Below, one piece after another: positions 51,643 to 61,000 of a DNA stretch of 64,000 bases. A model generated the notes under the pieces. It was not told where the DNA came from. It ran no database searches and saw only the letters and a list, made by a program, of their open reading frames with translations. Positions within the stretch are counted from its first letter, which is position 1; each line of letters begins with the position of its first letter. The stretch lies in contig JAFRUH010000033.1 in NCBI GenBank assembly GCA_017438975.1, positions 186,001-250,000 of the forward strand, in the 5' to 3' direction. Source of the stretch: Bacteroidales bacterium (GTDB taxonomy: Bacteria > Bacteroidota > Bacteroidia > Bacteroidales > UBA932). A program made the position numbers and the translations under genes.

Positions 51643-51683
51643 AGGGGAGTCCCGGAAAAGCCGGATCTCCCCTTAACTTTTTT
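51643..51683 (+). terminator. Intrinsic terminator-like hairpin after the small outer membrane protein gene
   Basis: Arms 51643-51655 and 51661-51673 pair with 7 plus 4 base pairs around a 2-base mismatch and a 5-base loop, followed by a run of six T at 51678-51683. It lies 21 bases after the barrel gene's stop and only 3 bases before the ATG of the tandem hydrolase. Confidence 0.75.
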
Positions 51684-51686
51684 CTT

Positions 51687-53414
51687 ATGAAAAGAACGAT
51701 CGGATTCCTGCTCCTTTTCGCGACCCTTACGCTGTCCGCATACGAAAGGGAGTCCGTCTGGCCCAAGGGAAAGATGCCGGACGCACAGCCTCATCAGATT
51801 GCCGCGATGACCAATGAGGTCAGTGCGGAGAAATTCAATCCTGACAAATTCCGGACGGCCTATCTGGAATGGTTCGAGACCCCGGACGCCTCCGTCCGGA
51901 ACGGAGCCTGCATGATCCTGATTTCGGGCGGCAGCTACAAGAACTGCTGCGATGTCGACCTCATTGACAAGTGGCATAAAGAACTGACAGCGAGGGGAAT
52001 CCAATGCGTCAATTTCGTCTACCGGACGCCCCGCCCCAAAGGACTCCCGATCTACCAGACGGCCTGGGAAGACGGCCAGCGGGCGGTCCGCATGGTCCGG
52101 AGCGAAGCGAAAAAGCGCGGGTTCGACCCCGAGCGCATCGGAGCGATTTCGATGTCGGCGGGTTCGCATCTCGCCCTTCTTCTCGCGACCAGTTCCGAGA
52201 CGCCAGCCTACGAGCCGATTGACGCCCTTGACAAGGTCCCCTGCCACCTGAACTGGGCCATCGTCAACGCCCCGGCCTATGTCACGACAGACGGGGAAAT
52301 GGGAACCAGGGCCGTCCGCGAAGGATACGGCTCCGATGTCTTCCTGAGCGACGTCTTCAAATTTGACGGGAAAACCTGTCCGATGAGCCTGCACCACGGC
52401 GGTCTGGACCCGTATTCCCCCAACGGTTCGACCCTGGTCTACCGCGAGCTCCGGAAAAGGAATATTCCGGCGGAACTCCATCTCTATCCGGACAAGGGCC
52501 ACGGAGCCTTCGGTCTCGAACGGGGAATCGAGTTCATGACCCAGATGGGATTCCTCGGGCCGGTCGGCGAGGAAGTCGCGCTGATGGACCGTTTCACGAG
52601 CGACGAAGACCGGGCGGAAGTGACCCGCGAAGCGGTCTGGCCGGAAGGGAAGATGCCCGATCCGCAGGACCACCTGTGCGAGCCCTATATCGAATGGCAT
52701 ATCCCGAAAGTCCTGAAAACCAAGGCGATCCAGATTATCTATTCCGGCGGCGGCTATAACGGGAACAACCCGGACGGCTTCGAGGTCACTCCTGCCCGCC
52801 GTTACCTGAATGCGATGGGGATGACCGTCGTGACCCTGAAATACCGTTCTCCCCGTCCGAAGGGACTTGCCAAGCATACCTGCGCCTGGGAGGACCTCCA
52901 GCGGACGATCCGCATCGTCCGGAGCGAAGCGGTCGCCCGCGGCCTGGATCCGGACCGGATCGGGATCATGGGCTCTTCCGCCGGCGGACACCTGACCCTG
53001 ATGGGCGTGACCTCTTCCCGGCACCGTTCCTATCTGCCGATCGATAGTCTGGACAAGCTCTCCTGCAAGGTCCAGTGGGGAATCGGCATCTATCCCGCCT
53101 ATGCCCTGACCGATGGTCTGGATGTGCATAATACGACCCGAGGAAACGACGATTCCGCCGTTCTCTCCCCGGAATTCTCTTTCGACCTCGATACCGCCCC
53201 GATGCTGTTCATCCACGGCGACGCGGATGTCTGGGCCTCGATGAACTCCGTGAAGACCTGGGAAAAGATGCGGGCGATGGGCATCCAGAGCGAGCTCCAT
53301 ACGCTTGCTACCCGTCCCCACTGCTTCCAGCGGAAAGCTTCTCCCGGAACGGGCAGCTACACCTGGCTCGACCGGATCGGGGAATATCTCCAACCGATTA
53401 TCGCCGAAGAATGA
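51687..53414 (+). CDS. Secreted protein with two tandem alpha/beta-hydrolase (esterase) domains
   Basis: A 575-residue protein with a signal peptide (MKRTIGFLLLFATLTLSA) and two related halves, about residues 20-300 and 310-575. Each starts with a matching motif (ESVWPKGKMPD at 22-32, EAVWPEGKMPD at 315-325) and has YRxPRPKGL, WEDxQR and RIG...SAG. Domain 2 has a full GSSAG nucleophile elbow (S431), D512 and H545. Domain 1 has SMSAG (S157) with D241 and H272. They resemble xylanase/acetyl-xylan esterase-type BD-FAE hydrolases, so a carbohydrate esterase role is likely. The following lytic transglycosylase overlaps by 4 bases. Confidence 0.82.
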   Translation: MKRTIGFLLLFATLTLSAYERESVWPKGKMPDAQPHQIAAMTNEVSAEKFNPDKFRTAYLEWFETPDASVRNGACMILISGGSYKNCCDVDLIDKWHKELTARGIQCVNFVYRTPRPKGLPIYQTAWEDGQRAVRMVRSEAKKRGFDPERIGAISMSAGSHLALLLATSSETPAYEPIDALDKVPCHLNWAIVNAPAYVTTDGEMGTRAVREGYGSDVFLSDVFKFDGKTCPMSLHHGGLDPYSPNGSTLVYRELRKRNIPAELHLYPDKGHGAFGLERGIEFMTQMGFLGPVGEEVALMDRFTSDEDRAEVTREAVWPEGKMPDPQDHLCEPYIEWHIPKVLKTKAIQIIYSGGGYNGNNPDGFEVTPARRYLNAMGMTVVTLKYRSPRPKGLAKHTCAWEDLQRTIRIVRSEAVARGLDPDRIGIMGSSAGGHLTLMGVTSSRHRSYLPIDSLDKLSCKVQWGIGIYPAYALTDGLDVHNTTRGNDDSAVLSPEFSFDLDTAPMLFIHGDADVWASMNSVKTWEKMRAMGIQSELHTLATRPHCFQRKASPGTGSYTWLDRIGEYLQPIIAEE

Positions 53415-54286
53415 GACGGCAGATCCTTCTTTTCGCCCTGCCGCTCCTCGTCTCGGGCAGTCTTTTGGCCCAGACCTGGAGCCCGGGGGCGGAAACGCTT
53501 CATCCGCGGCCGCCGGCCGTCCCCGACAAGATGGTCTTCGCCGGGGATACGGTCGACCTGACCCGCCAGGACCTCCGCGAACGCATGGACCGGGAACTGA
53601 TCTCCTTTACGTATATGCACTCGACGTCGCTCCTGATGCTCAAGCGTTCCCGCCGCTTTTTCTCCCGGATCGTTCCGATCCTGAAACTCTATGGCATCCC
53701 GGAGGATTTGAAGTATCTGATGGTCATCGAAAGCAACCTCGATCCCAAGGCGGTCTCAAAGGCCGGTGCGGTCGGTCTCTGGCAGTTCATGAAATCCGCC
53801 GCCCAGACCTATACGCTCGAGGTAAGCGCTGAGGTAGACGAACGCTATCATATTGAGAAAGAGACGATTGCGGCCTGTCAGTACCTCAACGAAGCCTATC
53901 GGAAATTCGGGGACTGGATGACGGTCGCTGCGAGCTACAACGCCGGCCAGGGGGGCATCGCCCGCCGCCGGGAAACGCAGAAGCAGAGTAACGCCATGGA
54001 CCTTTGGCTCCCGGAAGAGACGGCCCGCTACATGTTCCGCCTCCTGGCGGCCAAGATGTTCTTCGAGAATCCCGCCGCGTTCGGCTTCGACCTCGCCCCG
54101 GGAGATTATTATCCGTTGTTCCGGCCCCGGGAAGAGGTCACGGTCACCGGTCCCGTCCCGAGCCTCGTGGACTTCGCCCTTGCGCACCATACGACCTACG
54201 CCGCCCTCAAGGAGGCGAACCTCTGGCTGCGCGACGACAAGTTGACCAACAAGGCCGGGAAGACCTACAAGATCGTAATCCCGTAA
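53411..54286 (+). CDS. Lytic transglycosylase (SLT/MltD-like)
   Basis: A 291-residue protein with a signal peptide ending LLAQ. The SLT domain starts YGIPEDLKYLMVIESNLDPKAVSKAGAVGLWQFMKSAA, with catalytic E107, and continues AASYNAGQGGI. The last 50 residues (VPSLVDFALAHHTTYAALKEANLWLRDD) look like a LysM-like module that is not fully conserved. It cleaves peptidoglycan glycan strands to anhydromuropeptides. It overlaps the tandem-hydrolase gene by 4 bases and is 3 bases from the convergent esterase gene. Confidence 0.88.
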   Translation: MRRQILLFALPLLVSGSLLAQTWSPGAETLHPRPPAVPDKMVFAGDTVDLTRQDLRERMDRELISFTYMHSTSLLMLKRSRRFFSRIVPILKLYGIPEDLKYLMVIESNLDPKAVSKAGAVGLWQFMKSAAQTYTLEVSAEVDERYHIEKETIAACQYLNEAYRKFGDWMTVAASYNAGQGGIARRRETQKQSNAMDLWLPEETARYMFRLLAAKMFFENPAAFGFDLAPGDYYPLFRPREEVTVTGPVPSLVDFALAHHTTYAALKEANLWLRDDKLTNKAGKTYKIVIP

Positions 54287-54289
54287 AAA

Positions 54290-55141
54290 CTATTTCCCGA
54301 AGTTGCGGGAAGCGAAAGGGAGGGCCTCTCGGAGGGCCAGGTGCCAGTATTCCCAGTTATGGACGCCGTTCCGCACCCGAAGTTCGGAGTTGACGCGGGC
54401 GGCTTTCATTTTCATGTGCAGCTGGAAGGAGAGGGTGACGAGCCCGTCGTCATCGCCGCAGTCGAAGAACCAGCGGACCGAGTCGAGTTTCGAAAGCGTT
54501 TCCTTGTCGGCATTGTCCACGAAATCCAGGGCGGAATGGTTGCGGACCGAGTGGACGGTATAATAGAAGCGGTCGGAAGGATCCTCCGGGGCCTTGTCTT
54601 CGACTTTCTGGTCCAGCCAGGCGCTCATCGCATAGCAGCTGGAGAAGAGGTCGGGATGCCGCTGGCAGTAGACGGTCGAACCGCCTCCGCCCATCGAAAG
54701 GCCCATGACGGCCCTGTGCGCCTTGTCCCCGACGCACCGGTATTTCGCTTCGACATAGGGCAGCAGTTCCTGGAAGAAAAAGTCCTCATAGTTCCATCCC
54801 GGGGTGTTGAAATAGCCGTTCGGGACCTTGTGGACGTCTTTTCCGCCGGCGTTCGGCATGACGATGATCATATCGGCGGCTTCCCCCGAGGCGATCAGTT
54901 CGTCGGCGACCTCTTTCATCCGGCCCTTTTCCTGCCAGTCCTCATAGCATCCGTAGAGGCCGTGGAGCAGATAGACGACGGGATAGGTCTTCTCCGAATC
55001 GTTGAAACTGTTGGGCAGGTAGACGTTGAACTTGACCTCCGCGTCCAGGATCTTGCTGGAGAGGCTGTCGGTGACGATTTTCCCTGCCTGGGCGGAGAAT
55101 ACGGGCAGGAAAAGCAGCAGAGAGATAAGGATTCGTTTCAT
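54290..55141 (-). CDS. Secreted esterase (feruloyl esterase/esterase D type, CE1-like)
   Basis: A 283-residue protein from ATG 55141 with a signal peptide (LLFLPVFSAQA). LLHGLYGCYEDW is the oxyanion region, GLSMGGGGS contains nucleophile S149, DCGDDDGL near 230 supplies the acid, and NGVHNWEYWHLAL the histidine. It is the esterase D/CE1 layout and could remove acyl groups from polysaccharides, though some relatives act on other esters. It is 11 bases after the nitrilase-GDPD gene. Confidence 0.87.
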   Translation of the reverse strand: MKRILISLLLFLPVFSAQAGKIVTDSLSSKILDAEVKFNVYLPNSFNDSEKTYPVVYLLHGLYGCYEDWQEKGRMKEVADELIASGEAADMIIVMPNAGGKDVHKVPNGYFNTPGWNYEDFFFQELLPYVEAKYRCVGDKAHRAVMGLSMGGGGSTVYCQRHPDLFSSCYAMSAWLDQKVEDKAPEDPSDRFYYTVHSVRNHSALDFVDNADKETLSKLDSVRWFFDCGDDDGLVTLSFQLHMKMKAARVNSELRVRNGVHNWEYWHLALREALPFASRNFGK

Positions 55142-55152
55142 ATGGAATTGTT

Positions 55153-56808
55153 TTATTTGCATCCGGTAGCGGAAGAGACGATCTGATACTCGTTGGTCAG
55201 GATGGTGTCGACGCCCATGTCGAAGAACGTTTTCGCGTCCTCGGGGGTGTCGGCCCAGTAGACGTTGACCCGGAGTCCGGCGGCGTGGGCCCGGTCGATC
55301 ACGGACTGGTCGAAATGAGGCTTGAACAGCTGCACCATCCGGCAGCCGCAGGCGAGGGCGTCATCTACGATATCACGTCCCGAGGCATATCCCATGCACC
55401 GGGGGATATCCGGGGCGGCCTTGGCAAGCTTGGCCTGGAGCTCCCGGTTTTCCGTCATGAAATAGACATGGTCCTGGGCGTCGTAGGCGAAGATCTGGTC
55501 GAGGAGTTTCCGTACCATCCCATCCTCCCAGGTCGTTCCCTTGCGGGTTTTCAGGTGGATGTTCATGATTGTATGGCAGGACAGTTTCGAGAGGATTTCA
55601 TCGAAGCGGAGGATCCGGAGTCCGCGGAAATGCTCGCTGGTCTTGCTGCCGAAATCGTACTGGAGAAGCTCTTCGTATGTCTTGTCGTAGACGAATCCGG
55701 ACCCGTCCGAAACCCGGTCGAGGGAGGCGTCGTGGATGGACACAAGCTCCCCGTCCTTCGTGCACCAGAGGTCGAATTCCACTTCGGCCGCCCCGAGGGA
55801 GACTGCGGTGCCGAGGGCGGCGAGGGAGTTCTCCGGCGCGACCGCCGAGAAGCCGCGGTGGGCGCAGAGACGCTTGGCGGGCGCTTCCTCGAAAGGCGGA
55901 ACGATGGCGCTGCCGCCCGGGCGGTATTTCCACGGCCGGCGTCCGATTTCAATGTATTCCGAATGGAGGGAGGGAGGGTTGCCGTAACCGGCCGGCTTGA
56001 GGTATTTCTCCTTGGGGTCGAAGGTGACGTCGAGGGTGGCGATTTCGGAGCGCAGGGTGCCGAGGATCTCTCCCGTCGGGGCGACGACGCAGGAGCAGCC
56101 GCCCAGTTCTGAATCAAGACCCATGGACACGGAGCACCGGACGAGGTAGGCGCCGGTGTTGTAGGCACAGAAGGAATTGATGATGTCGAGCGCCCGGAAC
56201 GTGTCGCTCCGCTGGTGGGAGCAGCCGATGATCACGTCGGGTTTCCACCGGGCGATGTTCGCGAAGTTCTCGTAGAAATAGAAATCGTAGCAGGTCAGGA
56301 AAGCGAAGCGGACTCCCTCGAGGTCGAGGATGTAGGGCTCTGACCATTCCTCCGTGTACGATTTGTCCAGTCCGTTGCGGGTCCATTCCCCCCGGGTCAG
56401 GTGCTGCTTGTAGTATTTCCCGATGAGTTCTCCGTTCCGGTCATAGATGAAAATCGCGTTCCGGGGAACGTCCAGGGAGGTGTCCACGACCCCGCAGAAA
56501 ACATAGGAGCGGCACCGACGGGCCGTTTCGGCACATCTTTTCTGGAGCGCGGGGCCGTATTCCCGGGCATTCTTGATGAATTCGCCGGCCTGGGACTTGC
56601 CGGGGACGTCCGCGAACTCCGGCAGGACGATGATGTCCAGGCTCGGATCGCATTTGTCGAGTTCCCGGATGGTCCATTGGAAACTCTCGACGCGTCCCTT
56701 GTCATCCTGGGCGAAGTATTGCTGGATGACGCGGGCTTTCATGGGTGCAGCCCCTGCGGGAAGGGCGAGGGCCGGGATAAGGAGGGCGAGGAAAAGAAGT
56801 CGTTTCAT
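55153..56808 (-). CDS. Carbon-nitrogen hydrolase (nitrilase) fused to glycerophosphodiester phosphodiesterase
   Basis: A 551-residue protein with an N-terminal signal peptide. Residues 24-285 are a nitrilase-superfamily domain with the complete triad: E64 (LPEFAD), K134 (YYKQHL) and C173 (LTCYDF). Residues 313-551 are a GDPD domain: AHRGFSAVAPENS (H317), EVEFDLWCTKDGELVSIHD (E344, D346, H359). Both active sites look intact. It may act on a substrate with both an amide and a phosphodiester, or on two related compounds. It overlaps the symporter gene by 4 bases. Confidence 0.87.
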   Translation of the reverse strand: MKRLLFLALLIPALALPAGAAPMKARVIQQYFAQDDKGRVESFQWTIRELDKCDPSLDIIVLPEFADVPGKSQAGEFIKNAREYGPALQKRCAETARRCRSYVFCGVVDTSLDVPRNAIFIYDRNGELIGKYYKQHLTRGEWTRNGLDKSYTEEWSEPYILDLEGVRFAFLTCYDFYFYENFANIARWKPDVIIGCSHQRSDTFRALDIINSFCAYNTGAYLVRCSVSMGLDSELGGCSCVVAPTGEILGTLRSEIATLDVTFDPKEKYLKPAGYGNPPSLHSEYIEIGRRPWKYRPGGSAIVPPFEEAPAKRLCAHRGFSAVAPENSLAALGTAVSLGAAEVEFDLWCTKDGELVSIHDASLDRVSDGSGFVYDKTYEELLQYDFGSKTSEHFRGLRILRFDEILSKLSCHTIMNIHLKTRKGTTWEDGMVRKLLDQIFAYDAQDHVYFMTENRELQAKLAKAAPDIPRCMGYASGRDIVDDALACGCRMVQLFKPHFDQSVIDRAHAAGLRVNVYWADTPEDAKTFFDMGVDTILTNEYQIVSSATGCK

Positions 56809-57977
56809 GCCAAAGTGGTTTTTTTATTGAAGAAACGGTTGATAACCAGGGCGATGGCTCCGTCGCCCGTCACATTGCAGGCCGGGCCGTACCCGTCCAG
56901 TGCAAGGTAGAGCGTCATGACGAGGGCCGTCTGGTCGGGGGTGAAGCCCATGATGGATTCCAGCAGGCCGACCGAGGCCATCAGGACGCCGCCCATGACC
57001 CCCGGCGCCGCGACGGCGGCGATGCCCTGCATCAGGACGAAATGGGCATAGACCGCGAAGGGGAGGGGCGTCCCGGTCAGATAGGCGACGGCGATGGCGG
57101 AAACGGCCAGCTTGATGGTCGAGCCGCACATATGGACGGTGGAGCAGAGCGGAATCGTGAAATCGACGATATCGTCGGGGATCCCGTTCTTGCGGGTGCA
57201 GGAGGAGGTGACGGGGATGGCCGCGGAGGAAGAACAGATCGAGAAGGCCGTCAGGTAGGCCGGGAGCATGTTCCAGAGGCATTTGAAAGGATTCTTGCCG
57301 GCGACGGCGCCCGCGATGCAGTATTGGATGACCAGGTAGAGGACCGTCAGGACGACTCCGGTCAGGATAATCTTGAATCCGGATCCGAGAACGACGGCGA
57401 GGACCCCCCTGGCGCCCATCTCGCAGATCATCGTGAATACATACCAGGGTAGCATCGGGATGATGACCTTTTCGATGGTCAGCTTGACGATGGCCCCGAA
57501 ATCCTCGAAGGCTTTCTTCAGCGGGCTGGAGCCGGTCGCGATGATTCCGATTCCGAGCATGAAAGAGAGCAGGAGAGCGGTCAGGATGTCGCAGACGGGC
57601 GGGATCTTCAGGTCGAAGTAAGGCTGGAACTCACGGGCGGAGAGGGCTTCCGAAGACAGTTCCCCGGCCTGGAGGTAATGAGGAAAGGCGTTCGAGGAGC
57701 AGAGATGCGCGAAAAACCCCGAAAAGATCGTCGACAGGTAGGCGATGCCGATGACGACCAGCAGCATCTTCCCGGCATTCTTGCCGACATTGGCGATGGC
57801 CGGCGTGACGAGACCCAGGATCAGGAGCGGGATGATGAATTTCAGCAGTTGGGCGAATAAGACGTTGAGGGTCTTCAGGATCCGGACGACGACATCCGGT
57901 GCGACAAGACCCAGCAAGGCGCCACCCGCGATGGCAAGCAGCACCTTTACGAACAATCCGGCTTTGAATTTTTTCAT
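56805..57977 (-). CDS. Dicarboxylate/amino acid:cation symporter (DAACS family)
   Basis: A 390-residue membrane protein from ATG 57977. Eight TM segments with the two re-entrant hairpins: SSSAAIPVTSSC (HP1 serine-rich motif), a TM7 segment in place of NMDG (STIKLAVSAIAVAYL) and the GDGAIALVINRF end with NVTGDGA. DAACS transporters import glutamate, aspartate, or C4-dicarboxylates with Na+ or H+. It precedes the nitrilase-GDPD and esterase genes in one operon; the imported solute may be a product of those secreted enzymes. Confidence 0.88.
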   Translation of the reverse strand: MKKFKAGLFVKVLLAIAGGALLGLVAPDVVVRILKTLNVLFAQLLKFIIPLLILGLVTPAIANVGKNAGKMLLVVIGIAYLSTIFSGFFAHLCSSNAFPHYLQAGELSSEALSAREFQPYFDLKIPPVCDILTALLLSFMLGIGIIATGSSPLKKAFEDFGAIVKLTIEKVIIPMLPWYVFTMICEMGARGVLAVVLGSGFKIILTGVVLTVLYLVIQYCIAGAVAGKNPFKCLWNMLPAYLTAFSICSSSAAIPVTSSCTRKNGIPDDIVDFTIPLCSTVHMCGSTIKLAVSAIAVAYLTGTPLPFAVYAHFVLMQGIAAVAAPGVMGGVLMASVGLLESIMGFTPDQTALVMTLYLALDGYGPACNVTGDGAIALVINRFFNKKTTLA

Positions 57978-57999
57978 ATGCGGTCGGTCCAGTACCTTC

Positions 58000-58007
58000 C
58001 AAAGGTA
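58000..58007 (-). promoter_or_regulatory. Putative Bacteroidetes-type -7 box for the symporter operon
   Basis: The minus strand reads TACCTTTG (TAnnTTTG), 22 bases before the symporter ATG at 57977. Confidence 0.45.
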
Positions 58008-58041
58008 ATCATTTTCTGCCGAATAATAGAGTAAAAAAACA

Positions 58042-58049
58042 TATCTTTG
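58042..58049 (+). promoter_or_regulatory. Putative Bacteroidetes-type -7 box for the alpha-2-macroglobulin-pbpC operon
   Basis: TATCTTTG (TAnnTTTG), 19 bases before the ATG at 58069; divergent from the symporter promoter. Confidence 0.5.
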
Positions 58050-58068
58050 TAGAAACAGAAGAATTGCT

Positions 58069-61000
58069 ATGAGACTTTTCCGAATCCTGATCCTGGCAGC
58101 CTCCGCCGGGCTTGCCGCGGTATCCTGCGGACCGAAGAGATCCGCACAGGCTGTCCCGGACACCGCCTTCGCAACCTACATCAAAGCCTATACGGGCGGT
58201 ACCGTGTCGAACCGCTCGGCCATCCGGGTCGACCTCGCCCAAGCCGTTCCCGAGGAATCCCGGGGAGACGGGGAGCTGTTCAGCTTCTCGCCCTCACTCA
58301 AGGGAACCGTCCGCTGGACCGGTCCGCAGACGGTCGAATTCCTCCCGGACGAAGGGGCCCTCGTCAGCGGCGGCAAGTATAAAGGGGTTTTCCATCTCTC
58401 GAAGGTGGCGAAAGTTACCGACGGGAAACTCAAGGACTTCCGCTTTGATTTCACCGTTGCGCATCCCCAGGCGACGATAGCGGAGGAAGGTGTCACCATC
58501 CCCTCGGGCGGGAGCGGAGCGATCGTCAAGGGAACGGTCTCTTTCAGCGAGCCCGTCGAACGCGCCGCGGTCCGGGAGATGTTCAAGGTCTCCTATCCGT
58601 ACGGGGAGACGACGGTCAATCTCTCGGAAGGATCCGATGTTTTCCGCTTCGAGGTCGCCGGGATTACCCGGAGCGACGTCGAGCGGACCCTCCGGCTGTC
58701 GCTGGACAGTCCGGTCTTCAGCTGTTCTCTTCGAGAAGTTACCGTTCCGGCCCAGGGTGATTTCCGGATCCTTTCCACCCGGTACGACGACGGAACGTCC
58801 CCGTACATTGAAGTCCGGTTCAGCGAACCGCTTTCCCCGAAAGCGGTCGAGCCCGGCCATATCGAACTGGGCGGCGTCATCCGCTACCGGGTTACCGTCG
58901 CGGACAATGTCGCCAAGGTCTGGTTCGAGGGAAAGAAGGCCGACGAGGTCGCCCTGACCGTGCACCGGACCGTCCGGAGCGAGGCGGGGACGCCCCTTGG
59001 CGCGGACTATACGGAGAATCTCGCGGGAGGTGAGGCCAAGCCGGCCGTCGCCATCTCCGTGCAGGGCACGATCCTTCCGGACAAGGCGGATCTCATCCTT
59101 CCTTTCCGGAGCGTAAACCTTCGCGCCGTCGATATCAGGGTCATCCGGATCTATGAGGACAATGTCCTTATGTTCCTGCAGGACAATGAACTCGACGGAG
59201 GCAACCAGCTCCGGCGTTCCGGCCGGCTGGTCTGCAGCCAGCGGATCGATCTCGCGTCCGGCCCCGCGAAGGACCTCCACAAGTGGCAGAATTTCTCCGT
59301 CGACCTTTCCGGCCTTTTCGACAAGGAGCCGGGAGCCATCTACCGCATCCGCCTTTCCTTCAGGCAGGAGTATTCGCTCTATGGGAAGGACGCCGGGGAC
59401 CTTGCTCCGATGAGGGAACTCTCGGACGGGAAGCCCACCCGGGAGGAAGAGGCCGTCTGGGACGTTCCAGAGGCCTGGTACTGGGACAATTCCGTGGACT
59501 GGAACGTCTATGAATGGGACGACCGGGACGACCCGGAAAAGCCTTCCTATTATATGGAAAGCAGCCGGTTCCCCCAGATCAATCTCCTGGCCTCGAACCT
59601 GGGCCTTCTCGCCAAATACGCCGGAGGCGACCGGCTCTGGCTGACCGCCACGGACCTGATCAGCGCAAAACCGCTTGCCGGAACGGCGTTCGACGTCTAT
59701 GATTTCCAGCTCCGGAAGATCGCTTCCGGAAAAAGCGACGGGGACGGACAGGCGGAAATCGCCCTCTCCGGACGGCCCTTCACCGTCGTCGCCCGGCACG
59801 GGCGGAATACGGGCTTCCTCAAGATAACCGACGGGAACGAAAACAGTCTCAGCCGTTTCGACGTGGGCGGGAAAGTGCTTTCGGACGGACTGAAGGGCTT
59901 CATCTACGGCGAACGCGGTGTCTGGCGTCCGGGCGACACCCTCCACGTTACCTTCCTTGTCTCCGACCGGGACCATCCGCTGCCGGCCGGGCATCCGGCC
60001 AGTCTGGAACTTTATACGCCGGAAGGCCGCTTCCACACCCGGATGGCCGTGACGGGAGAAGACGGATTCTTCGCCTTCCACGTCCCGACCGCCGCAACGG
60101 ATCCGACCGGTTTCTGGAATGCGTATGTGAAGGTCGGAGGCGCCTCTTTCCACAAGAGCCTCCATCTCGAGACCATCAAGCCGAACCGCTTGAAAATCAA
60201 TACGGATTTCGGTGTCAAGACACTCCGGGCCGGAGAGAAGCTTCCCGTCTCGGTCACGTCCGAATGGCTGACCGGAGCGCCGGCTTCCGGACTCAAGGCC
60301 GCCGCAACCCTGACCCTCACCCCCTCCAACGCCTCTTTCAAGGGGTTTGAAGGCTATGTTTTCCGCCATCCGTCCTCTACCTTCACCCGCAGCGAGACCG
60401 AACTCTTCCGGACGCAGCTCGGAAGCGGCGGCGAGGCCAGGGTCGACGTGACCCTTCCCAAGGCGGAGAACGCACCCGGGATGCTTTCCGCCTTCATCCT
60501 GTCGACGGTCGAAGAGAACGGAGGGGACGAGAGTTTCACCACGGCGACGATGCCGTTCTCCCCGTATCCCGCCTATGTCGGCGTGCAGTTCCCCGAGGGA
60601 GATTATCTGGAGACGGACAAGGACAACAAGATCCGGGTCGCCGTCGTCGACGCCGCGGGCCGCCGCGTAGCCGGACACCGCCTCGAGTACCGGGTCTTCA
60701 AGCTCGACTGGCGCTGGTGGTGGGAAAGCCGCCGCGAAGAACTCGATTCCTATGTCAACGGCAGTTCGGCCGATGCGGTGGCGGCAGGAGAACTGGTCTC
60801 TTCCGGCAGCAGCGACGTTTCCTTTACGTTCCGGGTGGACTATCCGACCTGGGGCCGCTACCTCGTCTTTGTCCGTGACAGGGACGGCGGGCACGTCTCC
60901 GGCGACGTCGTCACGGTCGACTGGCCGGCCTACAGGGGCCGAGCGGACCGCCGTGACCCGGAATCCCTGACAATGCTGAGCTTCTCTACCGACAAGAACA

